Shown here: piece by piece, positions 1 through 12,010 of the stretch | Numbering within the stretch: the stretch's first letter is position 1 | Layout: each line of letters opens with the position of its first letter | Assembly: GCA_963920635.1 (NCBI GenBank) | Contig: OY987299.1 | Location: 118,793,373-118,857,372, forward strand | Direction of reading: 5' to 3' | Length of the DNA stretch: 64,000 nucleotides | Origin: Pseudeuparius sepicola | Taxonomy: Eukaryota > Arthropoda > Insecta > Coleoptera > Anthribidae | Program-made: the position numbers and the translations under genes | Notes under the pieces: generated by a model | What the model was told of the DNA's origin: nothing | The model's database searches: none | Seen by the model: only the letters and a program-made list of their open reading frames with translations

Positions 1-751
1 ACGTTGCTAACCGTAGCCGAGAAGACAAAAAAAACCCGAGATTCGCCTGACACATTTTCTCCATAATCCCCAATTCTTAAGGAGAGCGATGCGATTAGAT
101 GTCTCCCGGGACCGCGTATTACGTGACCCCTGAAAAACACCGTGTCACATGAAATAATCTAATAAAATTGGAGCGAAGTCACATTTCTCTGACATTTATC
201 GGGATCAGGGACGGTCGGGCGGTTGGGAAGGTCAGGTGTGCTGACGACGAAAAAATGGGAGATACAATAGTGCAGTCACAAAGGGTCTTGAGGATTAGGC
301 CAAGAAACTGCGAATTCCTTGCAAACGGTTGACCGCAACACCCTACATTTATTATGTTTGGTTATTTTGGACGTAGTATTTATTTTAGGGTTGAATTCTA
401 TAAGGAGTGTTTTGAAATATACCGAGTATTAAATTTGGTATGGGTTTTCGAGGAAAAGAAAAGGATAATTTTAAAAGTTTTGGAATGTTTAAGAAAGTTA
501 ATTGAGGCTGGCACATTTTTTGCAATAAAGTTGTAACAAAATGTTAGTATCTAATAATGGCTTAGATGATATTATGAGGCTTATGAAATGTATGTTGACG
601 GAGTTGTTGATACACAACGAAAACAGCTTACGTTAGATAGTCTGTTTCTAGAATTTTAGTATTTCAATATTTGACGTTTGAGTAAGTTTAAACAAGGCGT
701 TAGTGACATTTCACAAAATATTTGTGCCTTCATTGTTGTTCACAAATAAAA
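1..751. other. Intron sequence, no recognised feature
   Basis: Lies in the large perlecan intron (minus strand). The first 350 bases are closer to balanced base composition and look single-copy. The rest is AT-rich and leads into the degenerate transposase. No splice-bordered exon or coding similarity was recognised. Confidence 0.4.
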
Positions 752-1802
752 ATGTCTCGTGGTAAGGCTGTTTCTGAAGAAATAAGGAATGTTTAATTCA
801 CTTGCATTCAATAGGAAAATCTGCTGCACAAATCGCAGACATTGTTAATTTATACGATATGCAGTGCGAGATATTACTAAACTTTACAAAACTACTGGAT
901 CTGTTGCTCAGAAGCAGAGAAATGGGAGTCGGCTGCATTATTCTGATACAAATTGAAAGGCTCTGAGAAGGACTTTCGTGAAAAATCGTCGGGCTAATTA
1001 TGGAGAATTGAGAGTTTTATAGAATCGGGCAACAGATAAATGTTTTTCAAGGGCAACTAGTCACAGGGCTGCCCGAAAACTAGGGTTTAAAACTTACAAG
1101 GTAAGCCCAAACTGTTTTGGATTTTTCCCCGTTTTCAAGTTTACGATCTGTAGGCAAAGGAAACGCCTTTACTAGCAAAGAGGCAGAAGAAAAATAGACT
1201 TTTGTGGGCAAAAGAACACAGAGCTTGGTCTCAGCATCAATGGAACTCAATTATATGGAGAGATGAGGCTAGATTTGAAGGTTGTGTTGGTGATAGTCGA
1301 AGCCGAGTCATTAGAACTAAAGGGGAAGTATATCACACGGACTGCCTTAAGAAGAAAGTTAAGTTTCCATCCTCCGTGATCATTTGGGGATCCATGTCAC
1401 CTAGAGGGGTCGGAAAATTACACTTTGTAGATGGCATTATGAACGCTTTGAAATACTTTAACGACCTTCAAAATAATTTGAAACCAAAAATTGAAGAACT
1501 GCGTTTGCAAAATATTGAATGTATCTTCCAAAAAGATGGCGCCTCTTGTCATATGGCTAAAAAAGTGAAAGATTGGACGAAAACAATATTTCATTTTTAA
1601 AATGGACGGCTAGTAGTCCAGATCTTGGTATATAATGAAGAAGTTGCGATCACAACCCACAAGAACCGTTCCAGAGTTGCGTGCTCGTCTCCAAGAAGTT
1701 TTGAATAGTTTCACTCCAGATGATTGCCAAACATTAGTTAACACTATGTTGAGACGTATCGAGGCAGTAATAAGTCGAAAAGGCGATGTAACGCAGTGGT
1801 AA
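752..1802 (+). pseudogene. Tc1-like transposase pseudogene
   Basis: Remnant of a Tc1/mariner DDE transposase. It starts MSRGKAVSEEIRN and soon shifts frame. The helix-turn-helix part continues in another frame (HSIGKSAAQIADIV, then a tract ending NGSRLHYSDTN and a stop). An open stretch at 1202-1600 carries the first catalytic Asp (IIWRDEARF), the VKFPSSVIIWGSMS block and the second Asp (FQKDGASCH). After another shift comes the SSPDL block near 1605-1625, but the following NPIEN segment, which supplies the catalytic Glu, is deleted. The C-terminus (VPELRARLQEVLNSF through GDVTQW) resumes and ends at the stop at 1800-1802. At least three frameshifts and the lost Glu make it inactive. I did not find clear terminal repeats. 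Confidence 0.85.
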
Positions 1803-2057
1803 TTTTCTATTTAATTTTTGTCGATTTTCTGTTTATTGACAATATTAGGAATTTCTTTGAAAAAATTCTTTGTTAGTTAAGATATAGTTTAATTATAAGC
1901 CAAAAGTGAATAAACGTTTCCTATATAATTAAAAAAATGTGTTGATAATAAATTTTCTGTTAACACGAAAGATTTCTTCAAAAAACATATTTTTATTAAT
2001 TTGGGCCAACTTCACTGAGACAGGGCTCGTTGGTACATTAAATGAGACTATGTACAC

Positions 2058-3083
2058 CAAAGGGGACCCAGCATTATATTTCCAAAGTGAGGCCTATTCT
2101 TTCCTCATTCTAATGGTCTCAGTGATGCCAAGTATGCCATTTTATTGGAGAATCTATGAATATAACAGGTACTTTGATTGTTAGTAAAAATTAATAATGG
2201 TTTCCATGATTTCTAAAAATTAGACTTGCCAATTTTGTGCATACAAGTGCAGAATGTGGCAACTGTCAAATGAAAGAAATTTATTTTATAGTTGAAATCG
2301 ATTTCCAACAATTATTTCCACGAATTTAAGTACCTAATAAGTACGGTAAGTCAGTAGTGCCGATTTTGCTTATTTAAGAATTTGTCGCTATTGCACCTTG
2401 TTACCAGGTTCCTCAATCCATTTGTAATATGTATACTTGAACTCTCTTCCCTTGTTAAATGTATCTACGCAAAGAACTTTTACCGATTTCGGCATGGACC
2501 AATAAGATTAGGTCTAGTAGTTCTAATGATGTAGTTTTTCTCGGTGTTCATTATAAAATTTTTGTAATTTTATTTCTCTCCCAAGGTACCTCACAAACTT
2601 AAAATAAACTTGTAGTCGTAGATAAAAACTCTTTAAAAAAGATCTGACTGAAGCTACCTGCTTAATAATTTAAAATTCTCGAAATACGATTTGTTTTGAA
2701 CTACCTACTTATACGTAATGCCCACGTTCTGGGAATTGTAGGAATACTAAAGGTGATACAGGAAAAATCTGGTTGCAATTATTGGGACTACTACTACAGG
2801 CGGCCGCATTACCTTTAATTGACACATCTGAATATCTGGAAGTTAGAAAAGTTAAAAATTGTGAATTATGATGGGAAATATTTTGCCCTCTTTAGGATCT
2901 ATGGCACTGGCATGTCACATAAATCCTGATGGCAGTTGGACACTGACATATAACATAACCTTGTACCGCAGCCCCCTTGTGGTCTCCTTGGAGTCTACAG
3001 AAAACAAACTTCCCCTCGAGGCTTCACTTTTCCTATGTGATAGACTGTGGCGTGCTGGGTGCCCTTATTTTAAAGAGACCCTG
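2058..3083. mobile_element. hAT-like element, family 1 copy A (left end truncated)
   Basis: One of four copies of a roughly 1-kb repeat family in the window. The right terminus reads TTATTTTAAAGAGACCCTG. The left terminus begins CAAAGGGGACCCAGC, so most of the first 25 bp of the TIR is deleted. The element is flanked by a perfect 8-bp target duplication, ATGTACAC (2050-2057 and 3084-3091), as expected for the hAT superfamily. Internal landmarks shared with the other copies are TGATGCCAAGTATGCC near the left end and CTATGTGATAGACTGT near the right. No transposase is coded, so it is non-autonomous. Confidence 0.88.
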
Positions 3084-3091
3084 ATGTACAC

Positions 3092-3480
3092 ATTTAAACA
3101 ATTTGTAGACTTGAGTGGTCACTCTGTTTAAAAGGTGAATCGCGGCTGCTCGAGAACCTGTAGCTCCCCGGCTCTTATACAGCCCAACCTAATCCCGGCG
3201 GCTTGTCCCGAAAATTCCGCAAGATTAGGCGGGGAATTCGCGGAAATCCCGCCCTGCATTATTGACGCAGGATTACAGTATTAAAAGTGGCAATTTGGCG
3301 TATTGCGTTAATTGATATTGTCGGATGAATTATGCAGGACGCTATGTGGGCCTCTGTTTAATAGCCGCTTTAATTACTACACAAGAATAACTCCGGGTCA
3401 CCGGCTAAATTTAGAGGAATTAGCATTTTTTAATTGTTTTCAATAGTTGGGCGCATGAATTCATGGGCTATTTTCGTAGA
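3092..3480. other. GC-richer single-copy island
   Basis: An island clearly less AT-rich than its surroundings. It holds two neighbouring Rel/NF-kB-like sequences, GGGGAATTCG (3231-3240) and GGAAATCCC (3242-3250), with GAAAATTCC just upstream. No coding frame with splice signals is recognised. It may be regulatory DNA of the host gene, but that rests on composition and short motifs only. Confidence 0.3.
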
Positions 3481-5270
3481 GCACTTAAAGTTTGTAACTA
3501 ATCCGGATTAGTATTGTGTGCCTTGATGTTTTAGCATGGGCAATGAGGAATGGAATGGGTCACACATTTATGAACACGGGTGAAGGATGCTCATTATTTT
3601 AGTGATACACAAAAGATGTCTTAAAATCGAGCGCGACCACGTCATGTTCGTTATTATCTTCACACATACCTACCATCTTGACTTCGGATTTGAGATTTGA
3701 TACAATTATGGACTCCACAACACGATGGTTCGCATTTCATTTTGTCAAAATCGATTCAAATTTTCACAATTTTAGTTTCACAGAATCATATCAAAAAGTT
3801 TTTGAAACTGTACAAGTCCGTTTTTAAGGACAAAAATGTTGTCAAGAAAGATAAGAGCATTTTTGAGAAAGTACAATATTCTCACATTGACCACATTAAA
3901 GACCGAATATATAGGAGAGCTTATTAATTTATACCTACATACAAAAAACTACCAACGGCTGTAGATTAAGTTCTGGAAAAGAAAATGTAGACTTCCAAAA
4001 GAGCCCCAACACACAAAACATAATATCTACTGAAGTTCTTTTGTAACAACGGCGTCAACGGCTAGCAAGAAGTAGCATAATAATAATTATTAAATATTTA
4101 CCTAGGTGACAAAAAAAGAAATCTTATTAGGTACCTAGCTATTATATAGAGAGAAAAATAGAGCATGGCAGTGCATAAGGACCATGTCTATTATTTATTA
4201 ACGAGAAATAATGAAACACATTATATGTATAGGCAAGGCAAGTAAAGAGTAGCTAAATAGTATGAAAAATAATTGATTTTTTTTCTACTGGAAGCAATTC
4301 AAATTGCTCCTCTCGCCTGGCAAAACTTGTAGAAAATGTTACGTAGTTTTCTGGGATATTGAACAATTTTATACGCAGGCTCGTTCGTAAACCATTGTAT
4401 ATTATAAAGTTGATTTCAATAACTTTCCCTATAGACAAAGTTTTACCTACTGTTTTCGTAAAATATATAGAACAATTTTCTTAGAAATTACATTCTATGA
4501 GGGTGTGTAAACTGTGCAAAGTATGCAGAGTTTTTTTTGTCTACAGAAAATGCAGTTTACCAGTAAAAAATTCAAAATTTGAGAACAAGAAGTTAATTAT
4601 TATTCTCGACAATAAACTAAATACAACTTTTCGATATATACACAATATTTTAGGAAAAGGGTAGGTACAGGGTGGCCCATCCAAGCGGAAAAAGTGTGCT
4701 ACGTGGAGATAGGTTAGCATAAAATCGTCACGAAATGAATTTGTAAAAAAAAATTAATCGAGGGTGTGCGCGGATTTTGTATACGGGGGCAATAACAAAG
4801 TTGTCGGCAAAAATCATTTTTGCAAAATAATAAAATCTAATTTTTTGCCAACTCAACTATTATATAGCCTTTAAGTAGTATATGCAAATATTTAGTTTAA
4901 AAAAAAAAACGGTTTTAGCGGAAATAAAAGTGGTTCCTTTCCTTATTTTACACCGTACAAATTTCATTCAACCATTATATAGGATTCCTTTTTTTATTCT
5001 GAATCCAACGATATTTAACTTAACCTATTTGTCTCAAACCGTTTCCGAGACACCTATTTACCAAAGAAACTCCTTCAAACTAGAGAACGTGGTCTCCCGA
5101 GTCAGTGTCTGATGTTCGATCCAAGTAGGCCAAACAGAACCAGATTTATGAAAAATAAAGTCAGCCATGACAATGAATCTGACAATCAAGTAGGCTGTCA
5201 ATTCAACATTTCTACTTACCTTTTCAAATTAATTACAAATTTTGTTGCTGATGACTGAAGCTATAATAGT
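3481..5270. other. Intron sequence with short repeat fragments
   Basis: AT-rich intron. A TA-CAGGGTGGCCCATCC end of a foldback-type element sits at about 4672, with no matching right end recognised. No exon or RNA gene seen. Confidence 0.35.
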
Positions 5271-5550
5271 CACTAGTTACAATTATTTGAAAGAAGAATG
5301 CTGCGATATTTTGGAGATCTTTCAAACATTATACAAATGCACAAAATCTTTATTTTGGAAGATAATCGTCTAAACTTTTTTTTGCTTGGAACGCCTTCAA
5401 AAGCCCCTTCTTTTGAGCTTCCTACCATTTTCAAAATACAAATCCAGGCCCGGCTGAGATTTTTTATACCCCCGATTTTCACGAAAACCATCTAGCGTTT
5501 TTTTATTTAAGATCTGACTCCGCAGCGTTAATCAGAACACCCCAAAACGC
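5271..5550. repeat. Dispersed repeat fragment, copy 1
   Basis: Shares an ordered series of words with 54935-55175: CAAATGCACAAAATCTTT-type, CTTCAAAAGCCCCTTCTTTTG, TTTTTATTTAAGATCTGAC and GCGTTAATC. The two copies are diverged and no termini could be fixed, so I cannot assign a transposon class. Confidence 0.55.
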
Positions 5551-5959
5551 CTATATACCAAATTTTAACACAAATATACAGATGAGTATTCTAGTGCATA
5601 TTTGCTAGACCCGCTTTTTATGTAAAATTGAATGGGGGTTGGTACCTTTTGTCGTTTCCAAATTATTCAGAAGAACCTATTTTTTGCGATAAACTTTCAC
5701 ATTCTGTATATTTTTTATTAAGCTTCGTATATAAACTTTTTGCTTAAAATGGGATTTTCTTCCATAATTTAATTTTCGATATTTGCATCTGGTTATGTTA
5801 AAAAAACAGGACGTTAACTTTTTCTACCTGCTGAAGACATCAGATTCAATTATTATGTTAATAGTATCACCACGAAAAAAAGAAGTCTAAAACAATAGGA
5901 AACTAGAATTTGTCGAAACTTCACTATCAGTCCAAACACTAACGCAAAGTGTTTCATAC

Positions 5960-6240
5960 AGGTATCTACTTCTGGGGAAACTTTCTTTCGGCATCGTCGA
6001 CGACAATTAGCGCACCAGGCCTGGATTCTGGAAGTTAACCGAATTAGAATGCGGGAGTTGCGGATGAATATTCACGGCTCGGCTCATCTGCATGTGAAGG
6101 GCGGACGAAGTCCCGCGAGGAGCCTGCGACGCTACAAAAGGTTCGCTCCTCGTCTTGTGGACGGCCTGGGCGAGCCAGTGAAATAATGGCAAAGGATGCA
6201 GTGGTGTGGATGAAACTAGAGTTTCCGGATTGGGAGAGTT
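5960..6240. other. GC-richer single-copy island
   Basis: About 280 bp of nearly balanced composition between AT-rich repeats. An open frame exists on the minus strand (6007-6192), but it resembles no family known to me and has no convincing splice borders. Candidate regulatory or conserved noncoding DNA. Confidence 0.25.
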
Positions 6241-6948
6241 AGGACAATAATGTCACTTTTTACCAGAAAAATATTTTTTCTTGAAATCGGCAGTGAAATG
6301 TCTCAAAATCGTTATTAAAAGCTTAGAAATCGGCACTGAAGTAGCCCATTATTGTAAGATTTTTTCAATAAGTAGGCCTTGGAGAGATATAAACGTCAAA
6401 CGTCAGACGTGGAGCCATCGCCCGTCAAAAGTGACCAAATATTCAAAACCCGACCAATAAAGGCCCATTTAACTTTTAGTACACATTGCGAAATTGTTAC
6501 CTATAGCAGAGCAAATCTTTCAGGATAAATATTTTAGTAGGTTTGAATATGAATTTATTTTACATGGAGGCTGCACAACAGGCAGCGGTTTGGATTTTCT
6601 GTTGCAAAGTGCCATGTCTCGTCATACTTGACCTCGTATATTAGGGTGAGTTTTTTCGATGCCCACTATGGGGATCTCGGAAACTAGCAGAGCTAGAACA
6701 AAGGTTAAATGGGGAAAGAATTGCAGTTTTGAATGCTCAATCTAATGCCCCTTTTGGATTTTTAAACAAGTTCATGGCTCACTAGATATTTTGAAAAGAG
6801 TGATTTTTGCTAGTTCATCAGATCCCTGTGGCTCCGTTATTTCTGATTATACAGAAAAACTGTAGAGACAAAAATTGTAGATAATTTTGGGCTTAATAAG
6901 CTAATCTAATCCAATATTTTATGTTGTTTGTGATTTTTGAGACATGAC

Positions 6949-7529
6949 TAGGCCTGAGACAAAATATCTATAAAATCGAAAGTATCGATACTATCGATTT
7001 TATCGATACTATCGATTTTATCGATACTCGATATTCAATTTCGATAAATCCAAATATCGATATTATCGATTTTATCGATATTTTCGATCTTTCCGATTTT
7101 GTCGATCTTTTCGATTTTATCGATCTTTTCGATTTTATCGATATTTTTGATTTTACCGATCTTTCCAATTATATATATCTTTTGATAGGATAGACCGCGC
7201 CCGCAGAAAGCCGATCGGCCTTTTTTTTGTCTAGGTTCTTAAATAAAATTGATTATATCGATTTCATCAATAAGATTAATTATATCGAAAAGATCGATTT
7301 TATCGATAAGATCGATTTTATCGATAAGATCGATTTTATCGATAAGATCGATTTTATCGATAAGATCGATTTTATCAATATGATCGATAAGATCGATTTT
7401 ATCGATTATGTCGATAAGATCGATTTTATCGATAAGATCGATTATATCGATAATATCGATTTATCGATTTTATCGATATTTTTTCAGTATCGATTTCCGA
7501 TACTGAAATTCGGAGATCGAACAGCCCTA
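6949..7529. mobile_element. hAT-like element built of an 18-bp GATCGAT repeat
   Basis: Ends TAGGCCTGAG and (reverse complement of the right end) TAGGGCTGTTCGATC, with a perfect 8-bp target duplication GACATGAC (6941-6948 and 7530-7537). It sits inside the left arm of the 6642-8754 foldback. The inside is almost wholly short tandem repeats: on the right, near-identical copies of the 18-mer GATCGATTTTATCGATAA; on the left, variants such as TCGATCTTTTCGATTTTA. A short GC-rich spacer (about 7185-7220) separates the two arrays. The long open frames here (IDFIDK repeats) are only translated satellite. Confidence 0.85.
7293..7378. repeat. Tandem array of an 18-bp unit
   Basis: About five consecutive copies of GATCGATTTTATCGATAA with almost no differences, inside the hAT-like element. 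Each unit has GATC and two ATCGAT palindromes. Diverged units continue to about 7470. Confidence 0.9.
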
Positions 7530-8754
7530 GACATGACATAAACTTGTGTTTTTTTAAATGTAAATCATAGTTGGCTGTGGCTTTGTAAAATCGGCCATTT
7601 TTTGAGCTTTCCAAAGATATAAGTTATTATATATTATATTATAGTTATTATAAAAAATAAAAAAACTATGGCTAATTTTCTGATTTTTTTTTTAATTTTC
7701 ACTTAGTCAGCCATGGAATATTTTCATAATTACATTCTATTTTGTAATTAGACATACTTCCAACTTTCTAATATTTTTTTTTAGCTGGTAACAAAATGTA
7801 ACAAAAAAAAAACAAATATAAAAGACCTCAAATTCAAATTATTATTTTAAAAGGCCACCTTTTAAAATAAAAAAGGTGTTCAAACAATCCACCATTATTA
7901 TTTATGCAAATATTGTATCTTTTTAAAACTGAATTTGTCGCCTTTCTTAGAGAGCGCCTGTCAATACTGGCAATTGCTTCTAAAACAGCTGCTTTTAATT
8001 CAACAATTGCCTCATACATTATTTTGTTCCGTTCCCCACAAAAAGAAATCCAAAACAGACAAATCGGGGGGATCGAGGCTGCCAAGAAATAGGTCTACTT
8101 CTCCCTATCCAACTATTTGGATAGAGCTGATCCAGGTAATTTCTTACGGGCAAATAATTATGTGGTGGAGCTCCATCATGATAATTTTTGTTTTATTTTG
8201 TTACATTTTTTTACTAGCTTAAAATAAAATATTTGAAAGTTTGAAGTTTGTCTTATTATAAAATAGAACGTAATTATGAAAATATTCCATGGCTGACTAT
8301 GTGAAAATTTAAAAAAAAATCAGAAAATTAGCCATAGCTATTTTAGTTTTTATAATAACTATGCCGATATATTTTTGGAAAGCTCAAAAAATGGCCGATT
8401 TGACAAGGCCACAGCCAACTATGATTTACATTTAAAAAAACACAAGTTTATGTCATATCTGAAAAAGCACAAACAACATAAAAAATTGGATAAGATTATC
8501 TTATTAAGCCCAAAATTATCTACAATTTTTGTCTCTACAGTTTTTCTGTATAATCAGAAAGAACGGAGCTACAGGGATCTGATGAAATAGAAAAAATCAC
8601 TCTTTTCATCTAGTGAGCCATGAACTTTTTTAAAAATCCAAAAGGGGCATTAGATTGAGCATTCAAAACTGCAATTCTTTCCCCATTTAACCTTTGTTCC
8701 AGCTCTGCTAGTTTCCGAGATCCCCATAGTGGGCATGGAAAAAAACTCACCCTG

Positions 8755-9152
8755 TATAGACTTTGTACTTGACCTAGGTAGAGCAATCGTGAAAGTCAAG
8801 AAACGCCGCGCGCAGTCGGTTCATGGACGGGTGATCACTTATGATTATTTTTTTTTGGTTTGTTTGCCTCGGCCAGAGTCCTCGGCAACTAAATTCCACG
8901 AGTCATAAAAAGTTGAACATCAGTGCCTTGGTACATAAGTAACTATTTCAAAAGTCATACATCAATTTTGTGGATGAAAAATAATTTGGGACAGATTCCA
9001 TGGGCGTAACAAACTTCCGACCACAGGAATATCCATATGTATTAAAGTTGGTCCGTGATACACGCGCCCCATCTATGAGGTGAGGAATATACTAAACAAA
9101 TGGCGGGTTATTTGAAAAGCTCCTCATATTCATTTAATTACTATTATTACTG
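8755..9152. other. Intron sequence, nothing recognised
   Basis: No coding, RNA or repeat structure recognised in these 400 bases. Confidence 0.3.
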
Positions 9153-9264
9153 TTACTAAATCGTATTTGTTGGCAAAATCCACAGTTATATTATGAAAAA
9201 GTGAAAAGTTTAATGAAGGTCACAATTAAACTGTAAGTTTTGCCAACAAATAACGACCTAGTAA
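9153..9264. repeat. 112-bp imperfect hairpin insertion
   Basis: Ends TTACTAAATCG and CGACCTAGTAA with complementary arms containing ATTTGTTGGCAAAA (left) and TTTTGCCAACAAAT (right), about 35 bp each. This looks like a very small TIR element. The target duplication is unclear. Confidence 0.6.
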
Positions 9265-10289
9265 TAAAATTGCAGATTAAAATGATCTATCTAGAACACA
9301 TCCGAACAATGTCTTGTAATGTAGGTAGATAACCTCTGGTCTAGTTTCTGTACAGTTTCAATAATTTTATCAGCTATTGAAGATTGCGTGGTCTGCAAAA
9401 ATTACTACTACTTTTTTGAATACCTACATAGTTTAAAATACGAGTTAAAATACATCTTATTATATTATGCAGATACCTACTTAATTATTATTATCCATTT
9501 ATTCTATAGGACATCTTCGCTCTTTTCTGTAGTGTTTCCTGCAATAATAATTTTGCAGAACATGGTCCCGAAGTAATTTTAAATAATAATTCCCAGAGCT
9601 TTTACACTTCTTGCTAGCATGCGTGCTAAACGCCCTGAACCATATTATTTTCGCCATACTATATGTATATGGTTATTTTTAATAATCGAGCAACTGCAAC
9701 TAATGCTTATGAAAACTATAATGTGCAATACATCGAATTGATCTACTTGTCAATTCAATGGTGCAATATTTCACCTTTTTCTTTTGAATTATTTTTTTAA
9801 ATTTGAAATGACATTTCATTTTCAATGTCATTCTTTTCTTGTCACATTTTCATGCTGGTATTTTTGTCAACTCAAAAACTTAAACTAATTAATAATGGTA
9901 TTCATATTTACGCCTAATAAGTTTTCTCATAGAAGACAACCACATATACACTGTTTCAATTTCCTATTAGGAAAACAAAACACACCGCCCATGAGTTCTC
10001 TTCATTTTTCTTTAATTTGACATAAATCATAACCTAAATATAAAAAGCCTCTAATTTGACATACAGTTTCTATTGGAAATTTAAAATATTTGCGCGGGAA
10101 AAAGATATTTTCCCAACTCTCCCTATCCAGGAATCTTAGATGGAACTACATGTGCAAACAATATATATTTTTAAAACTGAAGAGTATACTATTGTCACTC
10201 TTATCGTCAAAATAAGACGTAAAGCTGTAAAGTAAGTAGTGCCCATAGCATGCGTCCTTGCAAGATAATATAGTATCGTAAAACAGAAT
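9265..10289. other. Intron sequence, nothing recognised
   Basis: AT-rich; no exon, RNA gene or clear mobile element recognised. Confidence 0.3.
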
Positions 10290-10625
10290 CTACCCGGTGG
10301 TGAAAATGACCGCATTATTCTCTCCGGCAAGCTTCTTTCCGCGCCCGCCCCCTCCCGCCAGCGCCCCGTTGATTTACTACGCGGCCGCCGCGCTGTCGGC
10401 GATCTGTCCCGCGAAAACCACCGAGCCACCCTCTTAATCCGGGCCGGAGGGGGGGGGGAGTCAATCTGGCTGGGCAAAAAGCCGAGCATTACGCCCATTT
10501 TTGCTGGGGGATGCATTAGCCGCCCATAACCCCGGTCCATTTCGCCCGCGATTGTTGTCTCCTCCGCGTTTTTTACGTCCGGACGACGACGGACGCGTAG
10601 CTGGGATGCCGGTATACTGAGACAG
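10290..10625. other. GC- and CpG-rich island
   Basis: CpG-rich single-copy stretch including a run of nine or more G at about 10451. Minus-strand open frames cross it (10136-10540 and 10461-10691), but their proteins are low-complexity Arg/Pro-rich and match no family I know. Candidate enhancer or alternative promoter DNA; weak evidence. Confidence 0.25.
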
Positions 10626-10923
10626 TGGCGGGGGAGGAGAGAGTTTTTTAGAAATCTTAATTTTCAGGCGGAATTCGCTCGCCTTAGTCACACGTTTAAT
10701 TTAGGCAACTCTAGATGGCGCTACAATGGAAATAAGATAATTATCGGCCTCTATTTTCTCGTCTGGGGTTAGCGCGGCGGGGGAAGAGAGAGTTTTTTAG
10801 AAATCTTAATTTTCAGGCGGAATTCGCTCACCTTAGTCACACGTTTAATTTAGGCAACTCTAGATGGCGCTACAATGGAAATAAGATAATTATCGGCCTC
10901 TATTTTCTCGCCTGGGGTTAGCG
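10626..10923. repeat. Tandem duplication, 149-bp period, two copies
   Basis: Two nearly identical units, about 10626-10774 and 10775-10923. Each contains GAGAGAGTTTTTTAGAAATC, CACACGTTTAATTTAGGC, GATGGCGCTACAATGG and TATTTTCTCG. Only a few single-base differences are visible (GGAGGAG/GGAAGAG, GCTCGCC/GCTCACC, TCGTCTG/TCGCCTG), so the duplication is recent. Confidence 0.92.
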
Positions 10924-10961
10924 CATAGTTTCCAGTTTTGCACTAAAAGTATTTATACATA

Positions 10962-12010
10962 CAGGGTTTCCCAACGAAAACTTGACCTCCCCCCCCAAAA
11001 AATTAGGAAACCGAAATATATTTGAAAATTCCCCGAGACCCGTCGATTTTTGTTTTTGGAGGGAGCTTTTTTGACAGTCAAGCCAACCCGATATGTTCAT
11101 CCCCCTAATCTCTAGCAAGCCCAACTTTAAAATTTCAAATGGAACTACCTCCCTTGTGGAGCATCATTTTAAAGCCCTTTTTATTGCGAATACAGTGATG
11201 TATCGTTTTTAGAATTCTGTTGAGATTTGACAGAAAAAGTCACTGTCACAAAAAAAGTCCCCGTTTCTTTTGCTTGTAACCACGAAATCGTTAGTTTCAC
11301 CCTGCTATTGAAAGTGAAAACGTATTTTCGAAATGGTTTATTCTATCGCGGAAAGGGTAGAAATTGTTTCAATTTGTTATCGAAATCATGATTGCGCTAA
11401 AGCTACAGCACGAATTGCAAACTTTCAGTGATAGAATAAACCATTTCAAAAACACGTTTAGGTAGGTACACTTTCAATAGCAAGCTGAAACTAACGATTT
11501 CGTAGTTACAAGCAAAAAAAACGGGGACATTTTTGTGACAGTGACTTTTTGTTATTTTAAAAAGATATAAGGTTTGAATTCGTATGAACTTCTTTTGTTT
11601 TGCTTCGGCTTTTTCATTTGTGACTTTTTTGTAAATTGATCGTCACAACAATAAAAACTAGGTAATTTGGTCGTGTGTAGTAGATAAAAACTTATTAATG
11701 GCAGGCATTTGTGTAGAAATTACTACGCGTATACAGTGGATTGTCAACTTTCCGCTTTTAGCCAATATTTCTGTCAAATCTCAACAGAATTCTAAAAACG
11801 ATACATCACTGTATTCGCAATAAAAAGGGGTAGTTGCATTTGAAATTTTAAAATTGGGGTTGCTAGGGATTAGGGGGATGAACATATCGGGTTGGCTTGA
11901 CTGTCAAAAAAGCTCCGCCCAAGAACAAAAGTCGACGGGTCTCGGCGAATTTTAAAATATTTTTCAGATTTCTAATTTTTGGGGGGTCAAGTTTTCATTG
12001 GAAACCCCCA
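10962..12010. mobile_element. Foldback element (CAGGGTTTCC ends) with a transposase start remnant
   Basis: Begins CAGGGTTTCCCAACG after TA (10960-10961) and ends near GGAAACCCCC (about 12010). Arms of about 480 bp pair in order: AACTTGACCTCC, CGACGGGTCTCGG-type, TTGGCTTGACTGTCAAAAA-type, TATCGTTTTTAGAATTCTGT and GTCACTGTCAC. The centre (11333 onward, plus strand) reads MVYSIAERVEIVSIC and on through RNHDCAKATARIAN before breaking off. This resembles the helix-turn-helix start of DUF4817-type insect transposases, suggesting a derivative of an autonomous element whose gene began there. Confidence 0.82.

Larger units (their letters stand above)
6642..8754. mobile_element. Foldback DNA element (CAGGGTGAG ends), interrupted by a hAT-like insertion
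   Basis: Long TIRs: the left arm starts at 6642 (AGGGTGAGTTTTTTCGATG) and the right arm ends ACTCACCCTG at 8754, followed by TATA. Arms of about 400 bp correspond in order: GGGGATCTCGGAAACTAGC with its complement near 8720, then TGGATTTTTAAA, GATCCCTGTGGCTCCG, and GTTGGCTGTGGCTTTG with its partner near 8405. The left arm is split by the element at 6949-7529. The TA flank and CAGGG terminus suggest a Tc1/mariner-type non-autonomous foldback. A related inner segment occurs in the big inverted repeat at 49033-51712. Confidence 0.8.

Noticed and set aside
7227..7541. Open frame of 104 codons with IDFIDK repeats
   Set aside because: It is the translation of the 18-bp GATCGATTTTATCGATAA satellite inside a mobile element; both strands are equally open there.
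10136..10540. Minus-strand open frame of 134 codons
   Set aside because: Low-complexity Arg/Pro protein from a CpG-rich island, no family resemblance and no convincing splice borders.
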